DNA of 64,000 bases, taken from positions 12,485,001 to 12,549,000 of the forward strand of contig OX335652.1 of NCBI GenBank assembly GCA_946894095.1. Reading direction: 5' to 3'. Made by a program: the position numbers and the translations under genes. The DNA is from Incurvaria masculella. Its lineage: Eukaryota > Arthropoda > Insecta > Lepidoptera > Incurvariidae. Positions 21,065 through 33,601 of this stretch are shown piece by piece; the stretch's first letter is position 1, and every line of letters starts with the position of its first letter. The notes under the pieces were generated by a model that saw only the letters and a list, made by a program, of their open reading frames with translations, was not told the DNA's origin and ran no database searches.

Positions 21065-23920
21065 TTTATTTGCCACAACACATACGTACAATAGAGTAAT
21101 GAACATAAAACAAATTAAACTAAATTAAAAACATTGCATTCTCTGTATCTTCAATTTGTGACAAATGGGATCAATCTCAGCTGTCTCGCAAAAAACTACG
21201 AAGCTGGTTTTCAGACGAATCCCTACTATAACTATCTTTAAACATTGCAGTTTAGGTGACGCTGCTTCGTGTTTGCCAGCACAAAATGAAGTGAAAATAT
21301 ACTTAGCTTAATTTTATAAAATAGTTTAACAGTGTGTGTTTGTAAAAAAAAAATTGTGTGTTTTTGTGTGTAAGTGTGTGAGAGAGATTTAGAATGTGAG
21401 GTGTCATTTATATACGTATATGAGAGTTGTAACAAGGGTGTTTGTGAGAGGTTATGTGTGTATGCAATGTGGGAGGGAGAGATTAGCTGTTGCTCCTCCA
21501 AAGAACCCTCCAAAGAAATGAATTTCTTCAAATTTTTTTCTTCAATATAATAATTGCAATTATAAAAAAATACACATCAGTCATGCAAGTAGATTTCCAA
21601 CAAATTTCCGTTACATGAAACAGTGGCAAGCCTCGAAGAAAACTCTTTATTATGTTATGTTTATTTATTTAAAATAAATAAACTATAGCTGGCCACTTTA
21701 CATAGTTTTCGTAAATGTCATAGATGGTCAGTGAGGCGGACACGTGCATTTATTATATTAGGATTCAGTTTTTGCATGTTTAGAGGTACAGGAAAGAGAA
21801 GTGTTACATCTGTGGACTGCAACGTATGGACAAAGTGATATGATCGTATGGGAAGCCGGCTGCGCGTCATATGGCAGTCCATACATTGCCGGATTTTTTT
21901 CCCGAAATTCTTCCGTCAAGTCAGTTCCCACCCACACCAAACCCTCCAATATCTCTGTGACTATTTTTGCATGTGGCATGTTTTATAAAATTGGGTACAG
22001 CGGGTTTCATAGTTGGCGTGCTAGATGGCATATCACCTTTATCCTTTTTTATATCAGTCAACAAAACTGAGACGAGATCAACATATGGAGCTTTGAAGGA
22101 ATTGGTATAAAGATTATATGTTTCCACTCATTGGATTCATGGCAACGAAAGATAACTGAAAATGTTGGGAAAAAATTGCCTAAAATGATCACGCCACCCG
22201 ATGTGCTGTCATCGTAAATTTTTAACCTAACAACTTCCCGGTAGAGGCGTTACACCATTTTATTCCTCCTTTATGGAGTGCACCGGTCATAATTCATGAA
22301 ATAATAATAATTTTATGGCCCGCGCAGCCCGCCAGCTCGAAGCGAGAATTTTCAGCGGAAACTTTGAAAACGTAATTTTACTTGCATATCTCAGCGAATA
22401 ACGAGAACTCGTCAGTCCCTGCTGGGAATGGCACACGTTCCCTCGCGTAAACCAAACTTCTCTTGAAGTTTCTTGTAAGTTATTTGTGTGGTATGCATGC
22501 GTGTTGAATCTTACAGCATAACGTTAATGTTTTCTAGCCATATATCGTGAAGTAAAAAAAAAATATATCCACTAAGCGTTTGCAAAATTGCATTTCTCTG
22601 GCTGCTATAACACTATAGGGTGAAGTCCACAATCTCCGGTTAGTTTTATAGTTATTGTTTTTATAGAGAGTGTTTGGAAATTCGATATATTCCTTCTAAG
22701 GGGTCACTCTAAAGCAATTTGGCAACATATTTGGTCCAGTTAAATGGGGGTCTAAATTTTTTAGTTATTTATGTTTTAAGTTTTTTTGTTAATGTTTTGA
22801 GATATTATGAAAAAGTGATGATTGTAAAATAACTACTACACTCTGGGCATTTTATCAGCGATTTTCTAATAGCTGATGAATGAGAAACTGCTTGTAAAAA
22901 AAATAATGGATTCAAAATATCCACGCACACTCTGATCCATCTCAGTCTGAAGACTGATCGCAGATGGACGTACCAAAACAACAAAAAAATATCCATAATC
23001 TCAGAAATAAAGGGTAATAAATGACAGTTCATATAAAAAAAATTTACAACATTGATTTAAATCAAAGAGGATTACTAAAAAAAAGTATTCCACGAGGCAT
23101 ATACATTATGGAAATAAATTTAATTTTTCATAATCTTGAAAGCTACAGCTGAAAACGTAAGTCGGAAAAGTAGAAAATATCAAATTCCTTGACTTATTAC
23201 GAACAGAATTTACGGAAAGTTCCCATTGAATTAGACAGGTAGTATTGAGACCTAGACTAGGTTTAAGGATAGAGCAGGTCGAAAAGGGCTCGAAATGTTT
23301 CGGGTCGGGTTTGCGGGAACTTGGCCTGGAGCACTCTGTGTGCTTAAATTGTAATTGTAGCTAACCTATTACCCATACATTAAACGTACGCCACACATGA
23401 AATTGCTTACACGAGTTTCAAACCGGTATACGCAATTTACCCTCGCAACTGGATAAAGGACTGTGTATTTATATAGCCACAGAACTATATACGAGTTGTA
23501 CTCAGCAATAATTCGCAACGCACATGTTATATATACCATAAATAGATACGAAACAGTATGGGATATCTGTGTATAACTTAAGTCGGTAAAATATCAGTAC
23601 CTAAAACATGTATTTACAGCTAAGACTACGTAATATTTTAATGAAGGCCGCAAATGCTGATGCCGCGCCACCGCCGCCGCCGGGTCTTTTTTTAATTAGG
23701 AGCAAAGATACAAATAGGGAAGATGAGTGAGTCGCTAGTCTGCTTTAAATTCTAAGTGCCAATTAAAAAATCGTAATCAGAATAAAAAAAGAGGAACGGA
23801 ATTAAAACAACCTTTGATTTAAAATAATCTACCGTAAACAATTCGTAAATATCTTAATCTTCTGGAAATTTTATGCAAAGGCCTTTGCAGCAACATGACT
23901 TCCTAAGTCTTTGTCGTTTT
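21065..23920. other. Non-coding stretch with low-complexity GT tract
   Basis: 21320-21480 is GT/GA-rich and gives an antisense His/Thr-rich ORF that is an artefact of composition. A CCG run lies at about 23669. No repeat family or gene recognised elsewhere. Confidence 0.4.
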
Positions 23921-24190
23921 TAGGGTTCCGTACCCAAAAGGGTGCCAATGGAACCCTATTACTAAGCCTCCGCTGTCCGTCCGTCCGTCCGTCCGTCACA
24001 GAGCTTTAAGGCAGCTGAATTTTTCATAGAGTGTTTATTTATTTTGCCGCTATAACAACGAATAAGTAAAATTAAGAATAATAAAAAGTAAAGAGGTTTA
24101 CCCCCGTGAAAAAACGTGTTTTTGTGTTAAATCTTGTACGATCGTACGGAACCCTTCGTGTGCGAGTCCGACTCGCCCTTGGCTTGACTT
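23921..24190 (-). repeat. GACG-microsatellite repeat, copy 6
   Basis: 'tagggttccgtacccaaaagg' to 'gcgagtccgactcgcccttgg', with a short (CCGT)n run at 23976-23996. Confidence 0.83.
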
Positions 24191-24821
24191 TTTACTTCAT
24201 CAGCTGTACTGATTTCAGACTGTTGTTAGAATAAAAATGATGTGTCAGTAAAAGAGGAAAAAAAGAAATACAGAGAGGTCTCAGCTAATTCAACAGATCG
24301 GACATTTCTATGTAAACGTAGAACGGTCACTGCGCGACAGATGGGTCCTTGCCAACACAGTAAACGAATCATGTTGCGGCCAGGTTTCAATTGGAAGTCT
24401 TCTCACACTCCAGACAACTATTTTTTTAATCTTACTTGTCTGTCCGAGTGTCACTTTTCTAATGAAAAAAATAACACGTTACTGAAAATATCTACGATTA
24501 GAACGCTCGACTTTTACCGAAAACTATGGAAAATTTAATAAGTTACAAGATGAAAAATACTCATGATACACTCTTTTCAAGAGTTGGCAAAGATTCAAAC
24601 CGTAAAAAATGGATATATATCTGAATGCGCTCTAAAAGGAACAGATTTTAAATTTTAAAAAAAGTGAAAACCGGCAAAGAGCGAGTCGAACTCGCACACG
24701 AAGGGTTACGTACAAGATTTTAAATAAAAAAATCACGTTTTTGTACGTATGTACTATATGTGTAATATTTATTTTATGGGTACCATAAACATATATTTAA
24801 TAAAAATGAAAATATTACAAA

Positions 24822-24826
<5 letters not shown>

Positions 24827-24874
<48 letters not shown>
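24827..24874. repeat. TA microsatellite
   Basis: Uninterrupted TA dinucleotides of about 48 bases inside GACG repeat copy 7. Confidence 0.9.
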
Positions 24875-24879
<5 letters not shown>

Positions 24880-25020
24880 TGTTATTATAGCGGCAAAATT
24901 AATACACACTCTGTGAAAATTTCAGCTGCCTACTTATTACGGTTCATGAGATACAGACCTGTGATGATGACGGACGGACGTATGCACGGACTGCGGAGCC
25001 TTAGTAACAGCACTCTTAGG

Positions 25021-25183
25021 CTGAGATAAATAGTCGTAACGGAAACTAATACTAACGAAAAGTAGTACTTTGTGACGTCAATTTGCATTACTTTAGATTT
25101 CGTTCATACAAAATGTGTCAAAGTGACGTCACAAAGTACTACTTTTCGTTAGTCTTAGTTTTTGTTACGACTATTTATCTCAG
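25021..25183. mobile_element. Foldback MITE nested in a GACG repeat
   Basis: The left arm 25021-25080 and right arm 25124-25183 are 60-base inverted copies with only two or three mismatches, separated by a 43-base loop. The arms begin CTGAGATAAATAGTCGTAAC and end near TGACGTCA. The target duplication is not obvious. Confidence 0.85.
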
Positions 25184-25498
25184 TCTCACTTATTCTGTGG
25201 TAATAGGGTTCCGTTGACATCCTTTGGGTACGGAACCCTTAAAATAAAAAATCCGGTAGGGACTAATTTGCATACAAAATATTTAGAAAAATCGGTAAAC
25301 GGACATAAAAAATACATAAAGTCGAACATAGAATCTCCTACTTATGTAAAGTCGGTTAAAAATGTATTTTAATAAAAGCATGAACTTAATGAGTAACAAA
25401 ATATTTTTGATTTTTTTTAATTTTTGGTTTTTAAAATAAGAAGAAAGAAACTAATATCAATTACTCTAAATGTAGATGACTTTATTTATGAAAATTCT

Positions 25499-25963
25499 CA
25501 TGGATGGATAATACCACAATGCATTCACGAAGGAATTAGGTTCAATGCCAGCATGTCTAATCAGGAAAGCGAAAACGAGTTGGTCACCGATGTTATATTG
25601 TGTTATTGCACTTTAATTAAAATAATTCGAAAGGGACAATACTAGGGTAAGTCGCGGCTGTGAGACACAGGTGAGAATATGATAAGTAGACTCCCACAAT
25701 ATTCCCTTTATGAGCACGGATATATTTAATTGAATGGAAAACATGAACAAGTATGAATTGCTGCTTCGACCATAGTTTCATCCAATGCGATGGTACGAAC
25801 CCGAGCGGGCTTGACATTACCTAGTAAGGGACTACAGTTTTACGTGGGTTCCATGATAAGAAACAGCTCGCATTAGTGACAAAATACACTAATCCAACTC
25901 AAAAAGAAAAATAAAGTGAGAACTGACGGGGATCGAAGCCCTGTAAGGGTAACTCCCTGCTGC
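25499..25963 (-). repeat. tRNA-derived SINE, diverged
   Basis: Carries 'catggatggataataccac', 'tttatgagcacggatat', 'atccaatgcgatggtac' and 'gggatcgaagcc' (B-box-like) in the order of the family. It has an insertion of about 130 bases and a decayed tRNA-like head. Confidence 0.65.
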
Positions 25964-26536
25964 TTAAATTGTATGGGAAACAGATAACTCGTATAACATT
26001 ATTATTAAAATTATATAGTCAAAATTAATACTACACAAAATGAACAAAGTGTTTAGAAATGCTCTTCTGAAATCAGAGGAAATTAAATTCAGAAGATTAA
26101 AATTGGTAAAATCACTAAGAAACTAAAATTCCTCCTTCCCCATAACATGTATCAGTATGTAGGATCGCGGACCACAACAACACAAGTCCAGCTTCGATTG
26201 CAGGATTTTGCGGTTCCTGCCAGTGCCCGCTTCTGGGCTATCGAAGGCAATACAAGGCTGCCACTATAAATTATTCAGGACGCAAATGGTGCACTTTGGA
26301 AAAGGTTTCATTTTGTTACGATAGAAAAAATACCTAGCGCGCAGGTTTCCTGCAGTGGCTATCGTTTTTCGGCGATCTTTCCAAGCTAGTAAGGAGGCCT
26401 CATAATTTGGGCATTTCCTTCCGTCCACACGCACGACAAAGCGTTTTAACTCGTTCATTCTTAAAAGTTCTCGGCAATTCTCTAACAGTATAGCTACGAG
26501 GAATTTGATCACATTAACCAAGGAAAGAGCCCAGTT
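25964..26536. other. Non-coding stretch, nothing recognised
   Basis: A 101-codon minus-strand ORF (26264-26569) runs into GACG repeat copy 8 and has no recognisable domain. Confidence 0.4.
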
Positions 26537-26848
26537 AAAACTGGCCAAGTGCGAGTCGGACTCGCTCACGAAGGGTTCCGTACAATCGTAAAAGATTGTA
26601 AAAAAAAAACAAGATTTAACACCAAATCACGTTTTTTGTAAGGAGGCCCCCTTAATTTTGTTATTATTTTTATATTTTTATGTTTTGATGCCATAGCGGC
26701 AAAATAAATACTCTGTGAAAATTTTAGCGGCCTGCATATTACGGTTCATGAGATACAACCCTGTGACAGACGGACGGACGGTTGGACGGAGGGACAGCAG
26801 AGGCTTGGTAATAGAGTTCCGTTGCACCTTTTGGGTACGGATCCCTAA
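26537..26848 (+). repeat. GACG-microsatellite repeat, copy 8
   Basis: 'aactggccaagtgcgagtcg' to 'ttgggtacggatcccta', with GACG run at 26766-26790. Confidence 0.85.
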
Positions 26849-27644
26849 ACATAACTACTTTACGAATATACTGCAAGGCTGGACCCGAACCAGCAAAATA
26901 TGCAATTCGCGGGTATTGCGTCTACCAATTTCGTCAATTGGAATAAGCGACTTATTACCAATAAGTATATTACTTACTACGAATAATATGTGATACAATG
27001 ATGATAATGATGATGAGTGATAATATGTGATATGTGGCTAATGATCAAATATGACAAATCCGAGTGCAGTGGTACCTACTGTCTGTGGATGATGAATAAA
27101 CAATAATATTATATATTATATTTAATATTTAATAATTCGAATATTAATAATATATTTATTCTAAAAACGTAGGCAATTTCATAGATATAATACCAAAACG
27201 ACTGCTACATTTGATGTCATGGTATTCCAGAAAAAAAATATCAAATTCAATCATGTTACAAATTTGCTAATTTTATAGAATATTATTAGCACTGAGTTTG
27301 ATATAACAACGTTACGCATAGTGAACCAACTTGAAACTTGTTATTCATACATGGGTCGACTGTGCGGTTATCTTGTTTGTCAATCCAAACCATTATCTGC
27401 TGGGGACAGGCTGTAGTCCTTTTATACGCTCAGCTATTAAATTGTGTTAGCATTTAGCAGAGTCAATATTTTACCAGCGGTAAACATTTTCAAGCAGGGT
27501 TAAGTTTAACACAATTTAAACATGTCGACATTTTTGAATTGTGTGTGTGAGTACAAGTTATTTTCTATTTAAAATGTTAAAATAAATCCATACTTTTTTT
27601 CAATACGAAATATGTTTTTACTATTTTTACCGGACTACCGCCCG
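26849..27644. other. AT-rich non-coding stretch
   Basis: Contains a GATGATAAT-type low-complexity run at 26998-27050. No gene or family recognised. Confidence 0.4.
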
Positions 27645-27760
27645 GTTCCACCACCTCCAGCTACAAAAATCTTAAAGTTATCTTTCGGTTACACCATATA
27701 AATTTGCAATGTAACCGAAAGTTAACTATCGGATTTCAGGTAGCTGGAGGTGGTGAAAAC
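27645..27760. repeat. Short palindromic repeat with CCACCTCCAGCTAC ends, copy 1
   Basis: Inverted ends (CCACCTCCAGCTAC / GTAGCTGGAGGTGG) and inner arms (CTTTCGGTTAC / GTAACCGAAAG) fold into one imperfect hairpin. A second copy in the other orientation is at 60530-60650. Confidence 0.75.
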
Positions 27761-27954
27761 AGGGGTACGGCGAAGTCAAAAGGAAGGGTTATGATTTTAG
27801 CAGAATTTGTATTTACGGATGTTCAACTATAGCCTTTAAATTATTTTTCCGATTGCGATTAATAACGTGTCAATCGATTTGTTAATTATGGCTTGGGTAA
27901 CATAGGCACGAACAATATATAAAAAAAGTTGAAAAAACTGTAACTCGACTATTC

Positions 27955-28085
27955 AAAGGTAGGAAACAAGGTAGGTGTTGTTTGGTAAAATCAATATAAC
28001 GATGATATCAAACCGCATATACCTTGTTTGTTACCTTTTTAACCGACTTAAAAAAAAGGAGGAGGTTCTCAGTACGTCAGATTTT
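27955..28085. repeat. Small inverted repeat and shared CCGACTTC fragment
   Basis: 'aaaggtaggaaacaaggta' and its near-inverse frame 27955-28039. It is followed at 28040 by 'taaccgactt...aggaggttctca', which recurs inverted at 50270-50308. Confidence 0.5.
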
Positions 28086-28550
28086 TAAACTGCTTTTAAG
28101 CATTTGTTGTAGCCTAGAAACGATTTTGAAATAACGATCCAAATTAATTATTGTATATACATATGTGTGAATAGGAGAAAAGTGAAATAACCGTAAGTGA
28201 CAGGCTAATTAGTTAGTTGATTTGCATTATTTTGCGTAATGACAGGCTAATTATGGAAACAGTTTTTTTCATTTGAAAGACGAGAAAAAACGACAACATG
28301 GCGACGGGCGGCGCGGGGCGTGCAGCGATTTAGTGGTCGGCTAGGTTTAGCAGTTTGTGTATTTCAATGCAACCTAACATATTTTGATAAGGTCCATTTA
28401 GGTTAACATCTGCTACAACTAAACCTTGGTTTTTTAAACATTCGATAATATCCCAGTACGCCACATTAGCACTATGTGAGCCAATTGCTCACATGCTCGC
28501 GCCATTTCGTCCAATTTAACATTATGTTTGTGCTGTTCGCTTAAGGTGCC

Positions 28551-28913
28551 CCCGTAAGCATCAGAAAATTTCGCCTCCCATACAAACGTAGTTTACTAAT
28601 CATTTGAAAACCACTGTTCCAATTTACTTGATATTTGGTATCATATATCTGGCAACAAATATCTGTGTCTGCATGCCTTTGTTTTTTCGGTAAATCTATC
28701 CTGAGTCAAACCACAGAGAAAACAAAATTAGTATGAAGATTTTGTTTTTGCTTTCATCTGATTCGGTTTGGATTTTTCAAAAAAACAAAAGCATGCAGAC
28801 ACAGATTATTGTTGCCTGATATTAAGTATCAAATATCAATTAAATTGGAACAGTAGTTTTCAAATTATGACTAAACTACGTTTGTATGGGGAGCATAGCT
28901 TACGGGATATTAA
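28551..28913 (+). mobile_element. TTAA-type MITE, family 1, copy 2
   Basis: TTAA at 28551-28554 precedes GGTGCCCCCGTAAGC; TTAA at 28910-28913 follows 'gcttacgggata'. Its arms carry 'tacaaacgtagtttact' and the inverse. TTAA flanks are the signature of piggyBac-type transposition. Confidence 0.78.
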
Positions 28914-29360
28914 TTTAAAATAAGGATTGTTCAAGGTTCGAGACTTAAAATCAAGTAATGAATACCTTAATTATCAGATATGTACCTACCATCGTTGGAT
29001 GGCAAACTTTTGCGAATGTCAAACGCATGGAAATATTGTTTTTGGAGCTCACCAGATGGAAATCTAATTGAAAGCGAGAGAACCTGCCTACGTGTTAAAA
29101 TCACTACAGATGTGTGTTATCAATCATCCATGCCTACTGGACGGCAATTGGACAGGAAAATAAGCATCGACTTAATTAATCTTTGGTGATTTTGGAGTCG
29201 AAAATTATCAACCTTTCCTTACGCAAACATACATTATGTATAGTCACTGAATATCTATGAAATAAATCAAGTATTCCTGTCCAGCTATATCTATGCTGTG
29301 TATTCTACACTAACGCATACATTCGCGTCATATCAGCGGATACTGTTCTGGCTTGAATCG
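28914..29360. other. Non-coding gap between two TTAA-type MITEs
   Basis: A 69-codon ORF at 28980-29189 has no recognisable domain. Confidence 0.4.
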
Positions 29361-29910
29361 TTAAGGTGGCCCAACCCGCTCGTTTCCCCATACAAAAGGG
29401 GAAAGAAGATCACGCCTATATTTCTTGTCAGAGATCCAAAATTTTGCTCAATATAGCTTTATTTGATTGAACTAGATGTCTGATGACCATTGGCATTGTA
29501 AAATTGTGTTTGGTTTCCAAGTTATAACGTCCGAAAGTTCGGATTTTTCGCGCGTTTTATACAATTACTTTGGAGGTGGATTACGCAATGATAAAGTAAG
29601 AACATCTTAAAAAGATTAGTCATCAGACATAGCTTGTTTAATCAAGATTTATAATCTATTTGGTTTTTGTTAGATTTTTAACTACAGCGGTCGTGGTTTA
29701 CTTTTAGCTATAAGTCGTTTTGAAATTAAAATTTTCGTAAATCTTACCAAATCATACACTATGCACATTGTCTTTTTTGTGGACAGGTTGCATCTTCCTC
29801 ATAACGGAGCCTGTCTTATTCTTAGAAACAGAGAAGGTCCCAGAGCGCAACAGCACGGTTTTGAACCGTGCCCGCAAATGAGTTGAGGCCGCCGGGTTGG
29901 GCCACCTTAA
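29361..29910 (+). mobile_element. TTAA-type MITE, family 2, complete copy
   Basis: TTAA-GGTGGCCCAACCC at the left and GGGTTGGGCCACC-TTAA at the right are perfect inverted ends with TTAA at both borders. The 550-base body has no ORF. Other copies: 33602-34173, 63209-63579 and a fragment at 61326-61535. Confidence 0.87.
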
Positions 29911-31026
29911 GAAAGCTTCTTCATAAATTTGTCATCAATTTTCTGTGTTCCGTAAAAAAATGCTTTCACACCCGCACAAAGCGTCCGCCGTTGCTTCCTT
30001 CCGCGTAATAACAGCGCGCCTCTGAATAGGGCTTTCCATTCAAAGGGAGTGCGAATAAAATTTATTTAAATGTCGGCTTCCCGTTATCCGCGTGAATATG
30101 TCGTTACCTGGCGGCGCGGCGAACACACGTTGGGTGGAGAAAACTATTTCCTGAGCCTGATGACAATGGATGGCTCGGCAGTGTCGGCCGCCGGCGACAA
30201 ACTTGGATTCTCACGAAATCTCGCTGACTACGGCAAAGTCTGAGCCTTCGCGGAGAAGCCCTCAAAGTGAAAGTGTATTCAATTAGATTTCCATTTGTGG
30301 GTTCTTTTTTGGATACGATGTAGAAACATGTGAATATCGCAATGATTGTTAAAATTGTATCATCACGGACTATTTTCAATGGTTTTTCCATTTTTTACAA
30401 TATTACGGATTTGTTTTAATTTGTATCATAAATCATTAAAATGCTTCTCCCTAGGGGTAAGTAGAGATCTCTACAAGGTTAAATCTACACACCTCCTTTA
30501 CTTCCATTAAATATATTTATCTTTTTAAAATGTCATATGCTACGATTACGGGTAGTAACCATAGAGTATCCGCATAATCTAATTCGAACTGTTAAAAAGT
30601 TTTTTTTTAATATTGATACCTATTACTGAAGTTTGTTCAGTAATGTCGTTGAACTTATTAAATAATTGTTTTCTTATAAAATAAATAAATTTATAGCTCC
30701 TGAGTGGCGGTTGACTGACGTCAACCTTGTAATAATATTTTTGGCCTAGATGAATTATTAGTGATCCCACTGTGTCATCCAGATATTGATAGAAAACCTT
30801 ACACCACCGAAGTATGGGTTTCCTCACTTTTCCAAACTAAGCGAGAGAGAATAAAAAAAAGGGATACGCTTTCCGCTTAAAAAGCACTGCTCGAACCACG
30901 ACTCCACGAATTATTTTTTTCCCGACTAATGGCGTACGGCAAACTTAGAGGCGCCAGGCAATGTCCATGGGCTTCTGACAATTTTCAAGAGGCTGCGAAA
31001 ATAAGCCGATCGGTTAACATTACCTT
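29911..31026. other. Non-coding stretch with a GC-richer patch
   Basis: 29980-30260 is GC-richer with CpG runs around 'gcgtccgccg' and 'ggcggcgcggcg'; a 95-codon minus-strand ORF there lacks a recognisable domain. Could be a promoter-like patch, without further support. Confidence 0.35.
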
Positions 31027-31403
31027 TTAAGGTGGCCCCGTAAGCATCAGAAAATTACGCTCCCCATACAAACGTTATTTACTTATCGTTTGAAAACCGC
31101 TGTTCGTATTTTCCTTAATATTTTAAACTTAATATCAGGCAACAAACATCTATGTCGGCATGTGTTTGTTTTTTCAGAAAATGTATCCTGTGTCTTACAA
31201 CAGAGAAAATAAAATGTGTATGAAGATTTTCTTTTGCCTGTTATTTGACTTGCTTTAGATTTTTCAGTAAAACAAAAACGTGCAGGCACAGATATTTATT
31301 GTAGAATATTAGATACCAAATATGTAGCAAATCGGAACAGTGTTTTTCAAATGATTAGTAAACTACGATTATATGGGGAACATAGCTTACGGGCCGTTAT
31401 TAA
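31027..31403 (+). mobile_element. TTAA-type MITE, family 1, copy 3
   Basis: TTAA at 31027-31030 precedes GGTGGCCCCGTAAGC; 'cttacgggccgtta' runs into TTAA at 31400-31403. Internal halves are inverted to each other. Confidence 0.82.
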
Positions 31404-31767
31404 GGACCCCAGATTGTACTTTGTGTGTGTATTTTGTTCGGTTCAAAATAACAAAAAGGCATGCAATAGTTCAGAACGGTTTCAATATTTCGTGTGTAAG
31501 CCTACGCCGTCTGTAGTTATGTAACTGCTGGGTGTAGGGTCGAATCCTAGGCATTATTGTTTGGAGGCTTCTCTCGCTGGTGAACAAAATATCCGGAGAG
31601 ATATTCATTCGACGCACCCCTGTGAATTTACTATTCCGAGTAAATATCTTTTCGGAAGGTCACAGATACTTTTTAGATTCGACACTCTTTTCTTTGCATT
31701 TTATATCAAAAGAAACGGGAAATCCTCATAAAACAAGAACGTATTTTGTTCGGTTGTATGGTAATAC

Positions 31768-32055
31768 AAAAACCGGCCAAGTGCGAGTCGGTCTCGTACA
31801 CGAAGGGTTCCGTACCATCGTGCAAGATTTAACAAAAAAAACAGGTTTTTTTATGGGGGGGGGGCCTTTAATTTTTATTATTTGTTAATTTTACCTATTT
31901 GTTGTTATAGCGGCAAAAAATACACAATGTGAACATTTCAGCTGCCTACCTATTACGGTTCATGAGATTCAGCCCTGTGACAGACGGACGGACGGACGGA
32001 CAGCGAAAGCTTAGTAATAGGGTTCCGTTGGCACCCTTTGGGTATGGAACCTTAA
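31768..32055 (+). repeat. GACG-microsatellite repeat, copy 9
   Basis: 'aaaaccggccaagtgcgagtc' to 'tttgggtatggaacctt', with (GGAC)n at 31984-32001. Confidence 0.86.
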
Positions 32056-33416
32056 TAAGCGTGGATCCCGCATACGCGGTTTCTCCGGCCGCTAGAGTTT
32101 CAAAACAACCAAAGGTTGCGGTTTTGTGATGTATTTGAAGATTTGATGGATTTGGATTTGAGGAAGCCTTGAGTTTTCTTTCAAATTATTGTCACGCGTA
32201 ACTTCCGAATAATGGATTGGTCGATATCCTTCGAGTCTGTGGGAAACTAATTAAAACTATATTATGTCTTATAATGTCTCTGTGGGGTCGTATTACAAAA
32301 CATGCAAACTAGAATACTTTAATCGTACGATATTAAGCTCTATTGCCCCTGCTAACCCAGGCAGAAAATATTGTATTTATTTGTAGTGTAGGGCGATACC
32401 TTGTCAAACGAGATCTTTCTTGTAGACAAAACAATACCGAAAGAGAATCTTGACAAGGCCGAACATGATACTTAAATTAAGTATATCTGGCCTACGAGGA
32501 TACCACCCATGCACGGAAAGGTATAGAACATTATTTATCGATTTGGTGCTCCCATTTATAAACAAGAATCAGTTCTACTCTAGAATGCGAAAATAGTTGG
32601 AGGTTTTGTAGATGGGAATCACCTTAGTTTGCAATATAAAGTTACAATTGCCATTGCCATGTAAAAACTGTCCGATAGAAATAGTACTTTAATTAACTCG
32701 TTTGTATTCGGTTGACTTACTGTTAATATATCAAATGAACGACAATCCAATTATGATTCCATATTGGAGTGTGTCGAGATTATCCAATGAAAATTTTTTT
32801 ATGGAACTGGACACGATGGCTAATATCACGCCTGCTGTCTTGATATAAGCCGACAATCATGTGGGCGACCTTCTTAGTTCTGGTTATATCGACAGAGAAA
32901 GCATAGTGCAGTGGAGACACTCCTGTGTCTCCACTCTGCATCCTTAATATCACTGGGAGAAGTTGGTTGGAGGTGGCTTACAGTAATGTTTTAATTGTTT
33001 TTTAATTTCATTTCATTTATTTAAACTTTTTGGTAGTCCAACTACACCAAGTTACGTCACAAAGATCCGCGGATTCGATCAACCCAGTAAAGAAGAACCC
33101 GCAAAGAAACTTCACGAGTCAATTTAAATTTATAACGTGCAAATGGTATCAGTCACTAAGATAGTAGAGAAAACCTTTCTTGAATCCTGTCCGACTGGCA
33201 GCAGAATATGTTATACGCGTTTCTTCTGCTCTACGTTCAAATTCTGCTCCAAATTTTAAAAATACTGTGTCATCCTAAGCTGATTTTTTTTACTGTCCAT
33301 TTTCAAGGTAATCCAATTTTTTTTCTGCTTTAAGTCAGTTTGAATTCTTTTAAAAATAAAACAAATGTGATAAATCATCTTGGTATGCTCAGTGAATTTT
33401 ATAACGGTTTTTTACG
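32056..33416. other. Non-coding stretch with a perfect small hairpin
   Basis: GTGGAGACAC-tcct-GTGTCTCCAC lies at 32911-32934. A segment at 33040-33125 ('ggattcgatcaacccagtaaag') resembles 37725-37790. No gene found. Confidence 0.4.
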
Positions 33417-33590
33417 CAACCTAACATGGATGGCGAATACCACACAAGTATCGCAGTTTCATCCGCGGTGATTCAACCCGAGTGAGTATTACCCTTCGAG
33501 AGCATTAGCAAGGGAATGGGACCTACAGGTTTACATTTTCCATTCAAACGATCAGGAACATGCTAATGAAGGTATGCAAAATGTATACGC
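33417..33590 (-). repeat. Decayed SINE fragment
   Basis: 'aacctaacatggatggcgaataccac' and 'gggacctacaggtttaca' match the 3' and middle part of the tRNA-derived SINE on the minus strand; the head is lost. Confidence 0.5.
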
Positions 33591-33601
33591 ATAAAAATGG
33601 C

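Larger units (their letters stand above)
24667..25240 (+). repeat. GACG-microsatellite repeat, copy 7, with nested insertions
   Basis: It opens 'aaccggcaaagagcgagtcg' and closes 'tttgggtacggaacccttaaaa' at 25240. It is lengthened by a (TA)n run at 24827-24874 and by a foldback element at 25021-25183. Confidence 0.8.

Noticed and set aside
21238..21531. 97-codon minus-strand ORF
   Set aside because: It is the complement of a GT-rich low-complexity tract and gives a His/Thr/Ser-rich artefact.
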